From assembly GCF_017876155.1 (NCBI RefSeq), contig NZ_JAGINP010000014.1, positions 157,028-221,027 of the forward strand: a DNA stretch of 64,000 nt, in the 5' to 3' direction. A program made the translations under genes and the position numbers. This DNA comes from Azospirillum rugosum. GTDB lineage: Bacteria; Pseudomonadota; Alphaproteobacteria; Azospirillales; Azospirillaceae. The notes below the pieces were generated by a model. It was not told the origin of the DNA and did no database searches. It saw nothing but the letters and a program-made list of their open reading frames with translations. Positions 51,007 through 60,886 of this stretch are shown here, in pieces (positions within the stretch are counted from its first letter, which is position 1; each line of letters starts with the position of its first letter).

Positions 51007-52314
51007 TCACCAATAGGCCATCGCGTCGGCGTAGAGGCCGCGCAGGTCGTCCTCCGTCACCGGCCTCGGCGCGATGGTCAGCAGGCGCTGCTGGGCGATG
51101 GCCCCCCGAACGAGGCCGGGGATGTCCGCCTCGCTGTAGCCCAGCGCCGACAGGCCGTTCGGCAGGTGCGTCGCCTTCATCATGGCGATTAGCCGGGCCG
51201 CCAGGATCGCCCCGCCGTCGGCCGGGGAGACGTCGCGCACGTCGGCCCCCAGCGCGTCGGCGGCGCGGAGGTGGCGCTCCGGCGCCGCCGGGCCGGTGAA
51301 GCGGAAGGCCGCCGGGGCGTTCAGCACGACGGAGACGCCGTGCGGCACCATCGGCTCCGCCTTCTCATAGCCGATGGCGGTGAAGTTGTGGTTCATGCCG
51401 GCGACCGAGTAGGACATGGCGTGCGGGATGTGCACCCCGGCGTTGCCGAAGGCCAGGCCGGCCAGGGTCGCGGCGAACATCAGGGCGTCGCGCGCCTCCT
51501 CGTCGGACGGGTCGTTGACCGCGCGTTCCAGATACTGCCCGCCGAGCCGGATGGCCTGGAGGCTGCCGATGTCCGACCAGGGGTTGGCGCCCTGGTAGGG
51601 CGGGCGCGGGTTCGCCGCGTCGGGCCGCGGGCGGGTGCGGTAGGGGCGCGCCGTGTGGCTCTCGATCGCGTGGGTCAGCACGTCGAAGCCGGTGGAGGCG
51701 ATCACCCCCGGCGGCAGGCTATCGATGGTCGCCGGGTCCACCACCGCGAGGTTGGGCCGCAGGTAGCGGGACGAAATGCCGGTCTTCACCTGTTTCTCGA
51801 CATGGTCGAAGATGGCGACGCCGGTCGTCTCGCTGCCCGTGCCGCAGGTGGTCGGGCAGGCGATGTGCGGCTTGACCGGGCCGGGCACCGGGCGCCCCTC
51901 GCCCAGAGGCTTGTTGACGTAGGCCAGAAAGTCCGCCGGGTGGGTGGCGAAGAGGTTGGCGGCCTTGGCCGTGTCGATCACCGACCCGCCGCCGATGGAG
52001 ATGTAGCCGTCGAAGCCGCCGTCCCGCGCGAAGGCGGCCGCGTCGAGGAAGGAGGCGCTGGTCGGCTCCACCCGGCAGCGGTCGTACACCACCACGTCGA
52101 GCCCCGCCGCCTTCAGCGACTCCAGCGCCGTGGCGAAGGGCGCGATGCCGGCCACCAGCGGGTCGGTGAACAGCGCGACGCGGCGCATGCCCATCCCCTT
52201 GGCGTCGTTGCCCAGCTCGGCCAGAACGCCGCGGCCGAACTTCATCGACGCGGCCTCCACCGTGAAGCCGGTGTCGCCGTCGGGCAGGATGGGGTGGGCG
52301 ATGGAGTCGATCAT
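51007..52314 (-). CDS. Hydroxyacid-oxoacid transhydrogenase-like iron alcohol dehydrogenase
   Basis: A 435-residue iron-containing dehydrogenase similar to ADHFE1/HOT, which couples 4-hydroxybutyrate oxidation to reduction of 2-oxoglutarate to D-2-hydroxyglutarate. NAD-site residues are in YISIGGGSVIDTAKAA and CPTTCGTGSETTGVAIF; metal-binding histidines are in STGFDVLTHAIESH and VHIPHAMSYSVAGMNH. Length and TGSETTG segment suit HOT. Downstream is a palindrome; upstream is the interrupted DUF2339 gene. Confidence 0.88.
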   Translation of the reverse strand: MIDSIAHPILPDGDTGFTVEAASMKFGRGVLAELGNDAKGMGMRRVALFTDPLVAGIAPFATALESLKAAGLDVVVYDRCRVEPTSASFLDAAAFARDGGFDGYISIGGGSVIDTAKAANLFATHPADFLAYVNKPLGEGRPVPGPVKPHIACPTTCGTGSETTGVAIFDHVEKQVKTGISSRYLRPNLAVVDPATIDSLPPGVIASTGFDVLTHAIESHTARPYRTRPRPDAANPRPPYQGANPWSDIGSLQAIRLGGQYLERAVNDPSDEEARDALMFAATLAGLAFGNAGVHIPHAMSYSVAGMNHNFTAIGYEKAEPMVPHGVSVVLNAPAAFRFTGPAAPERHLRAADALGADVRDVSPADGGAILAARLIAMMKATHLPNGLSALGYSEADIPGLVRGAIAQQRLLTIAPRPVTEDDLRGLYADAMAYW

Positions 52315-52407
52315 GCGGCGTTCCTCCCGGGGTTGGCGCTTGTGCGCGATTCTTGGTTCGCTATCGGACCCTCGCGCGGGCCGCCTGTCAACCGGGCTGT
52401 TGGTGCA

Positions 52408-55047
52408 TCAAACAGTCGGCTCGGGCGACGGAGGTGCCGCCGGCCCCTGCAAGCGGCGGTAGAGATACCCCACGCCGATCAGGCTGAAGCCCAGCCCCAG
52501 GAAGGACGCCACGCGGTAGAGCCCACCCAGCTGCCCCATGTCGCTGAGGAAGACCTTGGCGACCACCGCCAGCATCAACGCCAGCGCCACATGCCGCAGC
52601 CAGCCGAGCCGCATCCGCAGCGCCCCCACCAGCAGCAGAACCGCCAGCGCCAGGAACCCGGCGGAGTAGCTGTACCACTCCGCGTCCGACAGCTCCGGCC
52701 CCGACAGCACCGGCCCCTGGAAGGCGTGGCGGATCTCCAGCGCCAGATTCATGCCGAACAGCGCCAGCGGGAGCAGCGCGCCCCAGTGCCGCAGCCAGCC
52801 GGGCAGAGTCTCCATCCGCAGGTAGAGCAGGAACAGCAGGCCGGGCAGCCCGTAGGCCAGAAGCAGCGTGTTCGCCACCGGCCACGTGCCCACACCCTCC
52901 CAGCTGCCCAGCGGGTTCAGCGCCAGCAGGTGCAGCAGCACCGCCTGAAGCGCGGCCAGCCCCGCCAGCGCGCGCCGGCCCCAGACGGCGACTGGGCGCA
53001 GGCTCCAGCGCCGGTCGGCGGCGAGGACCAGCGCCAATGCCAACCAGGCCAGCGTGTGCAGCGCCACCTCCCGCAGCGTGTCGGGCGGGTCTTCCAGCGA
53101 ACCGCGGGTCAGGTCCTGGATCTCCAGCGAGACGAGCAGCGTGGTGAAGACCAGGGCGCCGGCCTCCAGCAGGGCCACGACCTTGTCGTCCCCGCCGGCG
53201 CGCAGCCAGCGCGCCGCCAGGAAGAAACCGGCCGCCGGCAGCCCGTAGCCGTAGAGGATCCAGCCGAGCCCGCCGCCCTCATACTCCATCACAAAGGGGT
53301 TCAGCGCCAGCCGGCCCAGCACCACCAGCGCCACCAGCAGGATCACGCCGCGCAAGGAACGCAGGCCCATGCGCTGCTCCAGCCACGCCAGAACCGGCAC
53401 CTGGAAGGCGATGGCGACCGACAGCCACGCCTCCCGCAGCATCATCGTGGCGCCGAGGCTGAGCGCACCGACCGCGCCCGCCGCGAAGGCGGCGAGGCCG
53501 AGGCTGACGCCCGGTTCGTGCCGGCGCCGGGCGAGCGGCGTGGTCGCGGCGACCAGCGCCGCCGCCAAGACGAGGCTCGCCACCGGCCACAGCGTGTCCG
53601 CCCTCGGCGGGTCGAGCCGCCAATAGGCCAGCGCCAGCAGCACCACCGGCACCCAGGCCGACAGCGACTACCACAGCGCCGCCCGCGCCGATCCCCACAG
53701 CGCGACGAAGCCGCCGATCCCGTACAGCGCCGCGTATCCGGCGACCGCCCACAGGAAGCGAAAGGCCATGGCCGGCAGCGCATCGCCCGGCGCGGGGACG
53801 ATCGGGTTGCCCTCCGCGTTCACCACGGGCGGCGGGACCGGCCAGCCCGGCACCACCCAGCCGGACAGCGCCAGCAGCGTCGCCAACGCCGCCACCCAGG
53901 CGACGCCGGCCAGCCGCTCCACCCGCCGGCCCACCACCACAGTCAGCAGCCCGAACAGGCCCAGCATCACCAGCGACACCGTGCGGTGCCCGTCCGCGGC
54001 GGTGAGCAGTGCGGTCAGCAGCCCCAGCACCACCACCGCGGTCACGGCCAGCCGGTCCAGCGGCGGGCGCTTCCGCCAATTCCGCAGGCCCAGCGGAACC
54101 GGCTCCGCGCCGGGGTCGATCAGCGCCGCGGGCATCAGGAACAGCGCGGTGGTCGCCAGCAGGTAGAGCCCGACCGGCAGCGCGTCCCCCGGTTCCCACC
54201 CGCCGACGTACCAGACCGGCACCCAGACGGCGGCACCCACCAGCGTGCCGAGCCCCAGCCAGCGCCAGCGCCGCCACAGCACCACCGTCATGCCGCCGCC
54301 GGACAGGGCCAGCAGATAGGCGAACAGCCCCCAGGCGGACGGCGAGTCCGACGGCACCAGCAGCGGCGTCGTGAAGCCGCCCAGCAGGCCCAGCGCTGCG
54401 ATGTAGGGACCTTGCAGAAGCGACAGCGCGATGGCCGTCAGCGCCAGCGCCGCGAGCAGCCCGAAGGCGACCAGCGGCGGAAACAGGTCATAAAGCGCGT
54501 AGCTGCCATAGACGCTGGCGAAGGCGGCGAACAGCCCGGCCGCGGTCAGGGCCGGCGGCACATGGTCGGGTCGAACGAGGTCCGGCGGAATCTGCGCGAG
54601 GCTGTGCCGGCGCACCCACTCGCCACCCACCATCAGCGCGGCGCCGGACAGCAGCCCCAGCGTGACCCGCACGCCCGGCCCCAGCCAGCCGCTGTCGATG
54701 GACAGCTTGATGAAGAAGGCCGCCGCCAGGGCGACCGTCGCCCCGCCCAGCCAAATCAACCAGCGCCCGGCCAGCGCCTCCTCCAGCGCGCGCAGCGTGG
54801 AGCGGGGCGAGGACTGCGCGGCCACGGGTTCCGGCGGCGCCATGGCGGGTGGTGGTTCCGGTTCCGGAACGGGCGCCGCGTCCATCGCCACCGGCGCGGC
54901 GTCAGGGATGGGCTCGGGCGGCGGTGCCGTTCCCTGGAGGCGTTGCAGCGCCTGACGCAACGCCGCGATCTCAGTCTCCTGCGCCTTCAGCCGGCGATTG
55001 AAGCGGTAGGCCAGGATGACGACCACCACCAACAGTATGACGTCCAT
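52408..55047 (-). pseudogene. DUF2339 membrane protein, interrupted by an amber codon
   Basis: One continuous frame of 880 codons encodes a DUF2339 multi-pass membrane protein: an N-terminal anchor and coiled coil (ILLVVVVILAYRFNRRLKAQ, ETEIAALRQALQRL), a Pro-rich linker, then about 20 membrane segments. A single TAG at 53668-53670, between ALW and SLSAWVPVV, divides it into 459 and 420 residues. The membrane-segment pattern continues after the stop, and no frameshift is needed. It may be a recent nonsense mutation, a sequencing error or a read-through site. Function unknown. Confidence 0.85.
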
Positions 55048-55092
55048 GCGCGCCCGCTCCGGTTCGGCTGTCCCGACCGGTGACGATACCGC

Positions 55093-55851
55093 TCAGCCCG
55101 CGCGCCTGTCTCTCTCACCTGCGGATGGGTCCAAACGTCGGATCATCGTCAGGGCGTCATCGACCGCGTGGAACTCCGCCGTGTTGTCGAAGACGCACCA
55201 GACCGGCCGCTCCCGCGCCTCCTGGTGGAAGCGCCGCGCCAGCCGGTCGAGCACGTCCAGCGCGTAAGCGCTGCGGTACATGTGCGGGGAGCCGTGCAGG
55301 CGCCAGTAGCGCAATCCCGCCCAGCCCGCCGGTTCCGCCGCCTCCGGCACCGGGGCGGGATCGGCGGCGACGCGGGCGACGGCGTGCTCGACCAGCAACC
55401 GGTCCGGCGCGTCGGCGAACCAGCTGGGGTGGCGAGGCTCGCAGACGATGTCGCCGGCAAAGCGGGCGCGCAGCGCGGTGAAGAAGGCCTCCGCCACCGG
55501 CGCGTCATAGCGCAGGGTCGGCGGCAACTGCACCAGCAGCGGCCCCAGCCGGTCGCCGAGATGCCCGACCTCGAACAGGAACCGCTCCAGAAGGTCGGTC
55601 GCGTCCTTCAGACGGCGGTCGTGGGTGATCGTGCGCGGAAGCTTGGCGGCGAAGCGAAAGCCCGGCGGGGTGGAGGCGGCCCAGCGCGCCCAGGTCTCCG
55701 GCTTGTGCGGGCGGTAGAAGCTGCTGTTGACCTCCGCCATCGGGAAGACCCGCGCGTAGCGCTCCAGATGCGTGCCGTCTTCCGGGAAGGCGGGGGCGGA
55801 GAGCTTCGGGATGCTCCAGCCGGCGCAGCCGATCCGTATGTCGCCCATCAT
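55093..55851 (-). CDS. DUF72 (YecE-like) protein
   Basis: A 252-residue TIM-barrel protein of the DUF72 family: IRIGCAGWSIPK, MAEVNSSFYRPHKPETWARW, LLVQLPPTLRYD and GLRYWRLHGSPHMY. Its biochemical role is not known. Start at 55851 (or the next ATG at 55848) overlaps the cation-transporter stop by up to four bases, so the two are co-translated. Confidence 0.9.
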   Translation of the reverse strand: MMGDIRIGCAGWSIPKLSAPAFPEDGTHLERYARVFPMAEVNSSFYRPHKPETWARWAASTPPGFRFAAKLPRTITHDRRLKDATDLLERFLFEVGHLGDRLGPLLVQLPPTLRYDAPVAEAFFTALRARFAGDIVCEPRHPSWFADAPDRLLVEHAVARVAADPAPVPEAAEPAGWAGLRYWRLHGSPHMYRSAYALDVLDRLARRFHQEARERPVWCVFDNTAEFHAVDDALTMIRRLDPSAGERDRRAG

Positions 55852-56804
55852 CCGGCGTGGGCCTGCGGCATCGCCGGCGTGCCGGTGGCCGCGCGGCGCA
55901 GGCGCATGGCCTCCGCCTCCACGAAGATGCGGCGGACCTGCGGGAACTGGCCGCGGATGCGGGTTTCCAGCGCCGCGACGGTGTCCTCCACCTCGTCGGC
56001 GGTCAGCTCGTCCTGGAACTCCGCGGACATGTTCAGCAGCACGTCGTCGGGGCCCATGTGCATGGTCAGCACGTCGATGGTGCGCTTGACCCGCCGCTCC
56101 TCGCCAACGATGCGGCGGATGCCCTCCACCACGCGGCGGTCGGCCGCCTCGCCGATCAGCAGCCCCTTGGACTCGTAGGCCAGCAGCGCCGCGACCACCG
56201 CCAGCACCGCCCCGATGCCGAGCGAGGCCCAGGCATCATAGACCGGGTTCCCGGTGATCTCCCCCGCCGCCAGCCCCGCCGCGGCCAGCAGCAGGCCGAC
56301 CAGCGCCGCCGTGTCCTCGAACAGCACGACGAAGATGGAGGGGTTCTTGGACCGGTGCACGGCGGACAGCAGCCGCATTCCCTTGGTGGTGCGCCGGAAC
56401 TCCTTCAGCGCCACCAACCAGGACCCGCCCTCGAACAGGGCGGCGAAGCCCAGCACGGTGAAGTTGACCCACGGCGTCTCCACCGGCTTGGGGTTCTTCA
56501 GCGCGAGCCACCCGTCATACAGCGACACCCCCGCCCCAAGGCCGAACAGCAGCACCGCGACGACGAAGGACCAGAAATAAACCTCGCGCCCGAAGCCGAA
56601 GGGATGCTCCGGCGTCGCCGGCCGGCGCGACCGCCGGATGCCGTAGAGCAGGAGCAGCTGGTTGCCGCTGTCCACCACGGAGTGGATCGCCTCGCTGAAC
56701 ATGGCGGCGCTGCCGGTCAACGCGCTGGCGACGAACTTCGTCACGGCGATGGCGAGATTGCCGGCCAGCGCTGCGACGACGACCTTCGTGGACCCTTCCG
56801 CCAA
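55848..56804 (-). CDS. Cation diffusion facilitator (SLC30A9-like)
   Basis: A 318-residue CDF transporter of the ZnT9-like group with six membrane segments and a C-terminal cytoplasmic domain. The metal site in segment 2 lies in SEAIHSVVDSGNQ (H-x3-D) and a second in VLFEDTAALVGL. The conserved YFWSFVVAVLLFGLGAG follows. TTG start at 56804 is supported by GGGAGGAG upstream; no ATG is suitably placed. It probably exports Zn or another divalent cation. Confidence 0.88.
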   Translation of the reverse strand: MAEGSTKVVVAALAGNLAIAVTKFVASALTGSAAMFSEAIHSVVDSGNQLLLLYGIRRSRRPATPEHPFGFGREVYFWSFVVAVLLFGLGAGVSLYDGWLALKNPKPVETPWVNFTVLGFAALFEGGSWLVALKEFRRTTKGMRLLSAVHRSKNPSIFVVLFEDTAALVGLLLAAAGLAAGEITGNPVYDAWASLGIGAVLAVVAALLAYESKGLLIGEAADRRVVEGIRRIVGEERRVKRTIDVLTMHMGPDDVLLNMSAEFQDELTADEVEDTVAALETRIRGQFPQVRRIFVEAEAMRLRRAATGTPAMPQAHAG

Positions 56805-56904
56805 ACGGCTCCTCCCGGCTGTGCGTGGTTCAAAGCTGCTCGACGGGAAACCACGCGCCGGGGGAGGGGGTTCCCGGGTCTTTGATCCCCACTCCCTACG
56901 GGAG

Positions 56905-57261
56905 TTACAGCAGCATCGGCTGCCGTTCGTCCCGCACCGGCGCGGGCGCCGGTTCGATCCGGTCCACCTCCGCGATCAGGCGTGCCATCTCGCGGCGGGC
57001 CTTTTCGGCTTCGTAGCCGGCGCGGTACTTGCCGATGAAGCCCTTCCGGCAGGCGCGGTGGAAGCGCTGGGACGCCGTCGCCCAGTCGTCGCCGGGGCGC
57101 AGCCAGCTGACGTAGGTCGTGCCGGTGCGCGGGTCGGTGCGGAGGTAGCGGCCGCGTCCCTTGTCCCCGCGCACCCACTGGCCGGGGTTCAGGTGCAGGG
57201 CGCCGCGCGACAGCAGCAGCGACACCTGCGGGGTCAGGTCGATGGTGGGGAAATACGGCAT
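56905..57261 (-). CDS. Hypothetical protein
   Basis: A 118-residue cytosolic protein beginning MPYFPTIDLTPQVSLLLSRG; TGTTYVSWLRPGDDWATASQ and RFHRACRKGFIGKYRAGYE follow. ATG at 57261 has GGAGGG in front. No family recognised. Alkaline and basic composition without membrane segments suggests a small binding protein. Confidence 0.65.
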   Translation of the reverse strand: MPYFPTIDLTPQVSLLLSRGALHLNPGQWVRGDKGRGRYLRTDPRTGTTYVSWLRPGDDWATASQRFHRACRKGFIGKYRAGYEAEKARREMARLIAEVDRIEPAPAPVRDERQPMLL

Positions 57262-57480
57262 GGCAAAACCCTCCGGGCCGCCGCCCGAAGGCGCGGCCGA
57301 AAACGTGGTCCTCGTGGTTTTTGGTGTAGCTCCCATATGGGGATTTTCGGCCCGACGTTCAAGGTTTGTTCACGGTTTTCAAGGGTTTGCCCGGAGAATG
57401 TCGGTTGAGTTCCACAGCCGGTCCGTCCTAGGCTTCCCTTGGGGCTTCCCCCCAGATTTTCCCTTGCTGTCGATGAGCGC

Positions 57481-58803
57481 ATGCGCCCCCTGCTGACCTT
57501 CTCCGCCCGCCTCCTGTTCGTCACCACGGTGCTTGCCGGCTGCCAGTCGGCGGGCACGCCGCCGATCGCCGCGACCCCGGCCGCCGCGGGGCAGGCGAGC
57601 ACCGCCACCGCCTCCTCCGCCGCGGCGCTGCCCACCACGCCCGCCACCCCGGCGCCGCGCGTCAGCTACCAGGAATGGCTGCGCGGCCTGCGGACCGAAG
57701 CGCTCGGCCAGGGCATCCGGCCGCAGACCTTCGACCGCGCCTTCGCGTCGGTGAAGCTGTCCGACCGCGTGGTCGAGCTTGACCAGGCCCAGCCGGAGTT
57801 CACCCGCCAGCCCTGGCAGTATCTGGACAGCATGGTGTCCGACGCCCGCGTCCAGCAGGGCCGCCAGAAGATGCAGGAGAACGCCGCCCTGCTTCAGCGC
57901 ATCACGCAGCGCACCGGCGTACCCGCGGAGATCCTCGTCGCCCATTGGGGGGCCGAGTCCGACTATGGCCGCGGCACCGGCTCCTTCTCCGTCCTCGACG
58001 CGCTGACCACGCTGGCCTACGAGGGCCGCCGCGCCTCCTACTTCCGCACGGAACTGCTGGCCGCTCTGCGCATCCTCGACAGCGGCGACATCGCGCCGGA
58101 CCGGATGAGCGGTTCCTGGGCCGGGGCCATGGGCCAGACCCAGTTCATGCCCACCGTCTTCCTGAAGAACGCCCTGGACGAGGACGGTGACGGCCGCCGC
58201 GACATCTGGGGCAGCCTGCCGGACGTCTTCGCCTCCACCGCCAAGTTCGTCCAGGGCAACGGCTGGCGCGCCGGGGAGCGCTGGGGCGAGGAGGTTCGGC
58301 TCCCCGCCGGCTTCCCCTACGACCAAGCGGAGTACAACATCACCAAGCCGCTGGCGGAGTGGCGGAGCCTCGGCGTGCGCCCGCTGAACGGGGGCGAGCT
58401 GGCCGGCGACGGCAACGCCGCGGTTCTGGTGCTGGGCGGGCACACCGGGCCGGCCTTCCTGGTGCGCGAGAATTTCCGCACGATCATGCGCTACAACCCC
58501 TCCACCAGCTACGCGCTGGCGGTGGCTCTGCTGGCCGACCGCCTGTCCGGGCGCCCCGGCGTCCAGGGCAACTGGCCGCGCAACGAGCTGGCGCTGAGCA
58601 GGGACGAGCGGATCGAGCTGCAGCAGCGGCTGGCGTCCATCGGCATGGACCCGGGCGCCCAGGACGGCATCGTCGGCGCCAACACCCGCAACGCCGTGCG
58701 GCGCTTCCAGCAATCCATCGGCACCGTCCCCGACGGCTTCGCCACCAAGTCCCTGCTGGAACGCCTGCGCCGCTCCTCCAACCCCGTCCAGGCCGCGGGG
58801 TAA
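57481..58803 (+). CDS. Membrane-bound lytic murein transglycosylase B-like
   Basis: A 440-residue lipoprotein transglycosylase cleaving peptidoglycan to anhydro-muropeptides. Signal MRPLLTFSARLLFVTTVLAG precedes Cys21 (VLAGC). The SLT_2 domain has the catalytic Glu159 in VAHWGAESDYGRGTG and GAMGQTQFMPTVFLKNALDE; a peptidoglycan-binding domain with SIGMDPGAQDGIVGANTRNA follows. Products would be recycled by AnmK. ATG at 57481 is preferred. Confidence 0.92.
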   Translation: MRPLLTFSARLLFVTTVLAGCQSAGTPPIAATPAAAGQASTATASSAAALPTTPATPAPRVSYQEWLRGLRTEALGQGIRPQTFDRAFASVKLSDRVVELDQAQPEFTRQPWQYLDSMVSDARVQQGRQKMQENAALLQRITQRTGVPAEILVAHWGAESDYGRGTGSFSVLDALTTLAYEGRRASYFRTELLAALRILDSGDIAPDRMSGSWAGAMGQTQFMPTVFLKNALDEDGDGRRDIWGSLPDVFASTAKFVQGNGWRAGERWGEEVRLPAGFPYDQAEYNITKPLAEWRSLGVRPLNGGELAGDGNAAVLVLGGHTGPAFLVRENFRTIMRYNPSTSYALAVALLADRLSGRPGVQGNWPRNELALSRDERIELQQRLASIGMDPGAQDGIVGANTRNAVRRFQQSIGTVPDGFATKSLLERLRRSSNPVQAAG

Positions 58804-58827
58804 GCAAGGGTACCCGTAGCGTAAGCT

Positions 58828-58912
58828 GTAGGTTGGGTGGAGGCGTCAGCCGAAACCCAACATCGTTGCCATGCGACGTGTGTTGGGTTGCGCTGCGCTC
58901 CACCCAACCTAC
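58828..58912. repeat. GTAGGTTGGGTGGAGC family palindrome, copy 3
   Basis: Begins GTAGGTTGGGTGGAGGCG and ends GCTCCACCCAACCTAC, with AAACCCAAC and GTTGGGTTGCG inside. Lies between the convergent mltB-like and yjbQ genes. Confidence 0.9.
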
Positions 58913-58916
58913 GCTT

Positions 58917-59348
58917 CTATTCCCCCAAAACGTGCAGCACGATCTGCCGGCCGTGGGGGCGGCGGCGGTGCTCGAACAGGTAGACGCCCTGCCAGGTGCC
59001 GAGCGCCATGCGCCCCTCCACCACCGGAATGGACAGCTGCACCGTGGTGAGGGCGGAGCGGATGTGGGCCGGCATGTCGTCCGGCCCCTCCAGCGTGTGG
59101 TCGTAAAGCGACGGGTCCTCCGCGACCAGCCGCTGGAAGAAGCGCTCCAGGTCGGTGCGCACGTCGGGGTCGGCGTTCTCCTGGATCACCAGAGAGGCCG
59201 AGGTGTGCCGGCAGAACACCGTCAAAAGGCCGGTCGCGATGCCCTGTCCGCCGAGCCAGCGGGCGATGGGCTCGGTCACTTCGACGAGCCCCTGGCCGTG
59301 CGTCTGGATGCTCAACGTGGTGACCGCCTGTCGAATGGGCTGTCTCAT
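58917..59348 (-). CDS. yjbQ: YjbQ/UPF0047 family protein
   Basis: A 143-residue protein with the UPF0047 signature: TVFCRHTSASLVIQENADPD, YDHTLEGPDDMPAHIRSALT and ALGTWQGVYLFEHRRRPHGR, including the metal-binding histidines. E. coli YjbQ has a weak thiamine-phosphate synthase activity, but the true role is uncertain. Start ATG at 59348; divergent from the coxG-like gene. Confidence 0.9.
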   Translation of the reverse strand: MRQPIRQAVTTLSIQTHGQGLVEVTEPIARWLGGQGIATGLLTVFCRHTSASLVIQENADPDVRTDLERFFQRLVAEDPSLYDHTLEGPDDMPAHIRSALTTVQLSIPVVEGRMALGTWQGVYLFEHRRRPHGRQIVLHVLGE

Positions 59349-59434
59349 GGGGTGTTCCCGCCTGTTGTCCGTCTTGGAACCGGTCGTGACCTATACCAAA
59401 TCGGAAAGCGTTTGGACCTTGAACAGGTGACCCC

Positions 59435-59878
59435 ATGGAATTGAGCGGCCAGTACCGGATTCCGGCGGAGCGGGAGCGGGTGTTCGCGGCACTCTGCGAT
59501 CCCGTCGTCCTGCAACGCTGCATCCCCGTGCTGGAGGAGATCGACCGCCTGTCGCCCACCGACTACGCCGCCCGCGTGCGCGCCACCGTGGGGCCGCTGA
59601 AGGCGCGCTTCAGCGGGCGCCTGCGCCTGGCGCCGGAGGACGCGCCGCGCTTCTACATCCTCTACGCCGAGGGCAGCGGCGGCCTCGCCGGGGCCGTGAA
59701 GGGGGAGGCGCGCATCACGCTGGAGGAGGTGGGGGGCCACACGCACCTGACCTACACGCTGGCGGCGGCGCTGGGCGGTGCGGTGGGGCGGCTGGCGGTG
59801 AAGCTGGTCCAGGCCAAGGCCGACCGGGTCATCGGCGGCTTCTTCGAGCGCTTCACAGCGGAAGTCCTGGAATCCTAA
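59435..59878 (+). CDS. CoxG-like SRPBCC protein
   Basis: A 147-residue START/SRPBCC-fold protein of the CO dehydrogenase subunit G group: MELSGQYRIPAERERVFAAL, DPVVLQRCIPVLEEID and KADRVIGGFFERFTAEV. CoxG helps anchor molybdenum hydroxylases to the membrane, but no such enzyme is encoded nearby, so the partner is unknown. Confidence 0.87.
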   Translation: MELSGQYRIPAERERVFAALCDPVVLQRCIPVLEEIDRLSPTDYAARVRATVGPLKARFSGRLRLAPEDAPRFYILYAEGSGGLAGAVKGEARITLEEVGGHTHLTYTLAAALGGAVGRLAVKLVQAKADRVIGGFFERFTAEVLES

Positions 59879-59937
59879 GCATTGCCGGTGGGCGGGGCGG
59901 CGGCTATCGTCGCGGCTCCGCTGATCTTGGAGTTCTC

Positions 59938-60426
59938 ATGCCCACCGTGACCATCCGTCCGGCCGTCGAGGCCGACTGCGCCACCATTCTGCGCTTCGTC
60001 AAGGAATTGGCCGCGTTCGAGCGCGAGCCCGACGCGGTCAAGGCGACCGAGGAGGATTTCCGGCGCGACGGCTGGGGCGAGCGCCCGGTGTTCGACGCGC
60101 TGATCGCGGAACTGGACGGCGCGCCGGTCGGCTTCGCCCTGTGCTTCCGCAACTATTCGACCTGGGAAGGACGGGCCGGGATCTTCGTGGAGGACCTGTA
60201 CGTGACGCCGGACGCGCGCCGCTTCGGCGTGGGCCGCAAGCTGCTGACCGCGGTCGCCAAGCGCGCGGTGGAGCAGGGCTGCCGGCGGGTGGACCTGAAC
60301 GTTCTGGATTGGAACCCGGCGCGCGATTTCTACGACCGCATCGGGTTCAAGCAGATGGAGGAGTGGCTTCCCTATCGCCTCACCGGCGGGGCGCTGGCCG
60401 CGCTCGCCGCCCAGGCGGAGGATTGA
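59938..60426 (+). CDS. GNAT N-acetyltransferase (diamine-type)
   Basis: A 162-residue GNAT resembling spermidine/diamine acetyltransferases: CATILRFVKELAAFEREPD, FRNYSTWEGRAGIFVEDLYV and RRFGVGRKLLTAVAKRA, the acetyl-CoA loop (R-R-F-G-V-G-R). DWNPARDFYDRIGFKQMEEW completes the domain. ATG at 59938 follows TTGGAG. Confidence 0.88.
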   Translation: MPTVTIRPAVEADCATILRFVKELAAFEREPDAVKATEEDFRRDGWGERPVFDALIAELDGAPVGFALCFRNYSTWEGRAGIFVEDLYVTPDARRFGVGRKLLTAVAKRAVEQGCRRVDLNVLDWNPARDFYDRIGFKQMEEWLPYRLTGGALAALAAQAED

Positions 60427-60508
60427 CTGGTCAGGACTGTCGGTGGGGATTGCGCCGCGTGCCGGGGCCGGAGACGCCCCGGCATCGTGCCACCCCGCGG
60501 ACGTCCTA

Positions 60509-60724
60509 TCAGGCCGCCTTCACCATCGAGGCGGCGTTCAGCAGGTCCAGGTAGCCGGCGCGCTCTTCGCGCAGCGTGGCGAGCAGGTCGTACAGGCTCT
60601 CGCGGAGGAACGGGTCGTTCTGGGCGTCGATCTTGTTCTGCGTCAGCTGGATGAACTCATCGACCAGGGCGATGTGGACGCGAGAGGAGGAGGTAACCTT
60701 TTCGGCGGTGGTGGCGACGATCAT
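60509..60724 (-). CDS. Small hypothetical protein
   Basis: A 71-residue, mostly helical protein (VHIALVDEFIQLTQNKIDAQ, then FLRESLYDLLATLREERAGY). ATG at 60724 is preceded by GGAG. No family is recognised. The 162 bases upstream are unusually AT-rich for this genome and may hold its promoter. Confidence 0.6.
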   Translation of the reverse strand: MIVATTAEKVTSSSRVHIALVDEFIQLTQNKIDAQNDPFLRESLYDLLATLREERAGYLDLLNAASMVKAA

Positions 60725-60886
60725 TTTAAAAACTCCGTTTTGACTTGTGTGTTCGTGATGGGTGTATTTGGCCAGATGCCGGTTAACGACTTACTAACGC
60801 GACCCTGGGTCCGGTGGTGTCTTGAGGGTTAATACTCCGCTTCGGGGAAGTATGAGGTTTATACCCCAAAGGAGTACCTCTTTTCT

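Noticed and set aside
52408..53652. Independent gene in the second half of the DUF2339 frame
   Set aside because: The first ATG/GTG lies inside a membrane segment with no ribosome-binding site, and the frame joins the upstream half exactly; it is a split gene.
51271..55083. Plus-strand ORF of 1270 codons across the dehydrogenase and DUF2339 genes
   Set aside because: Composition is dominated by R, G, Q and H, typical of antisense frames at high GC; the minus strand holds recognisable proteins.
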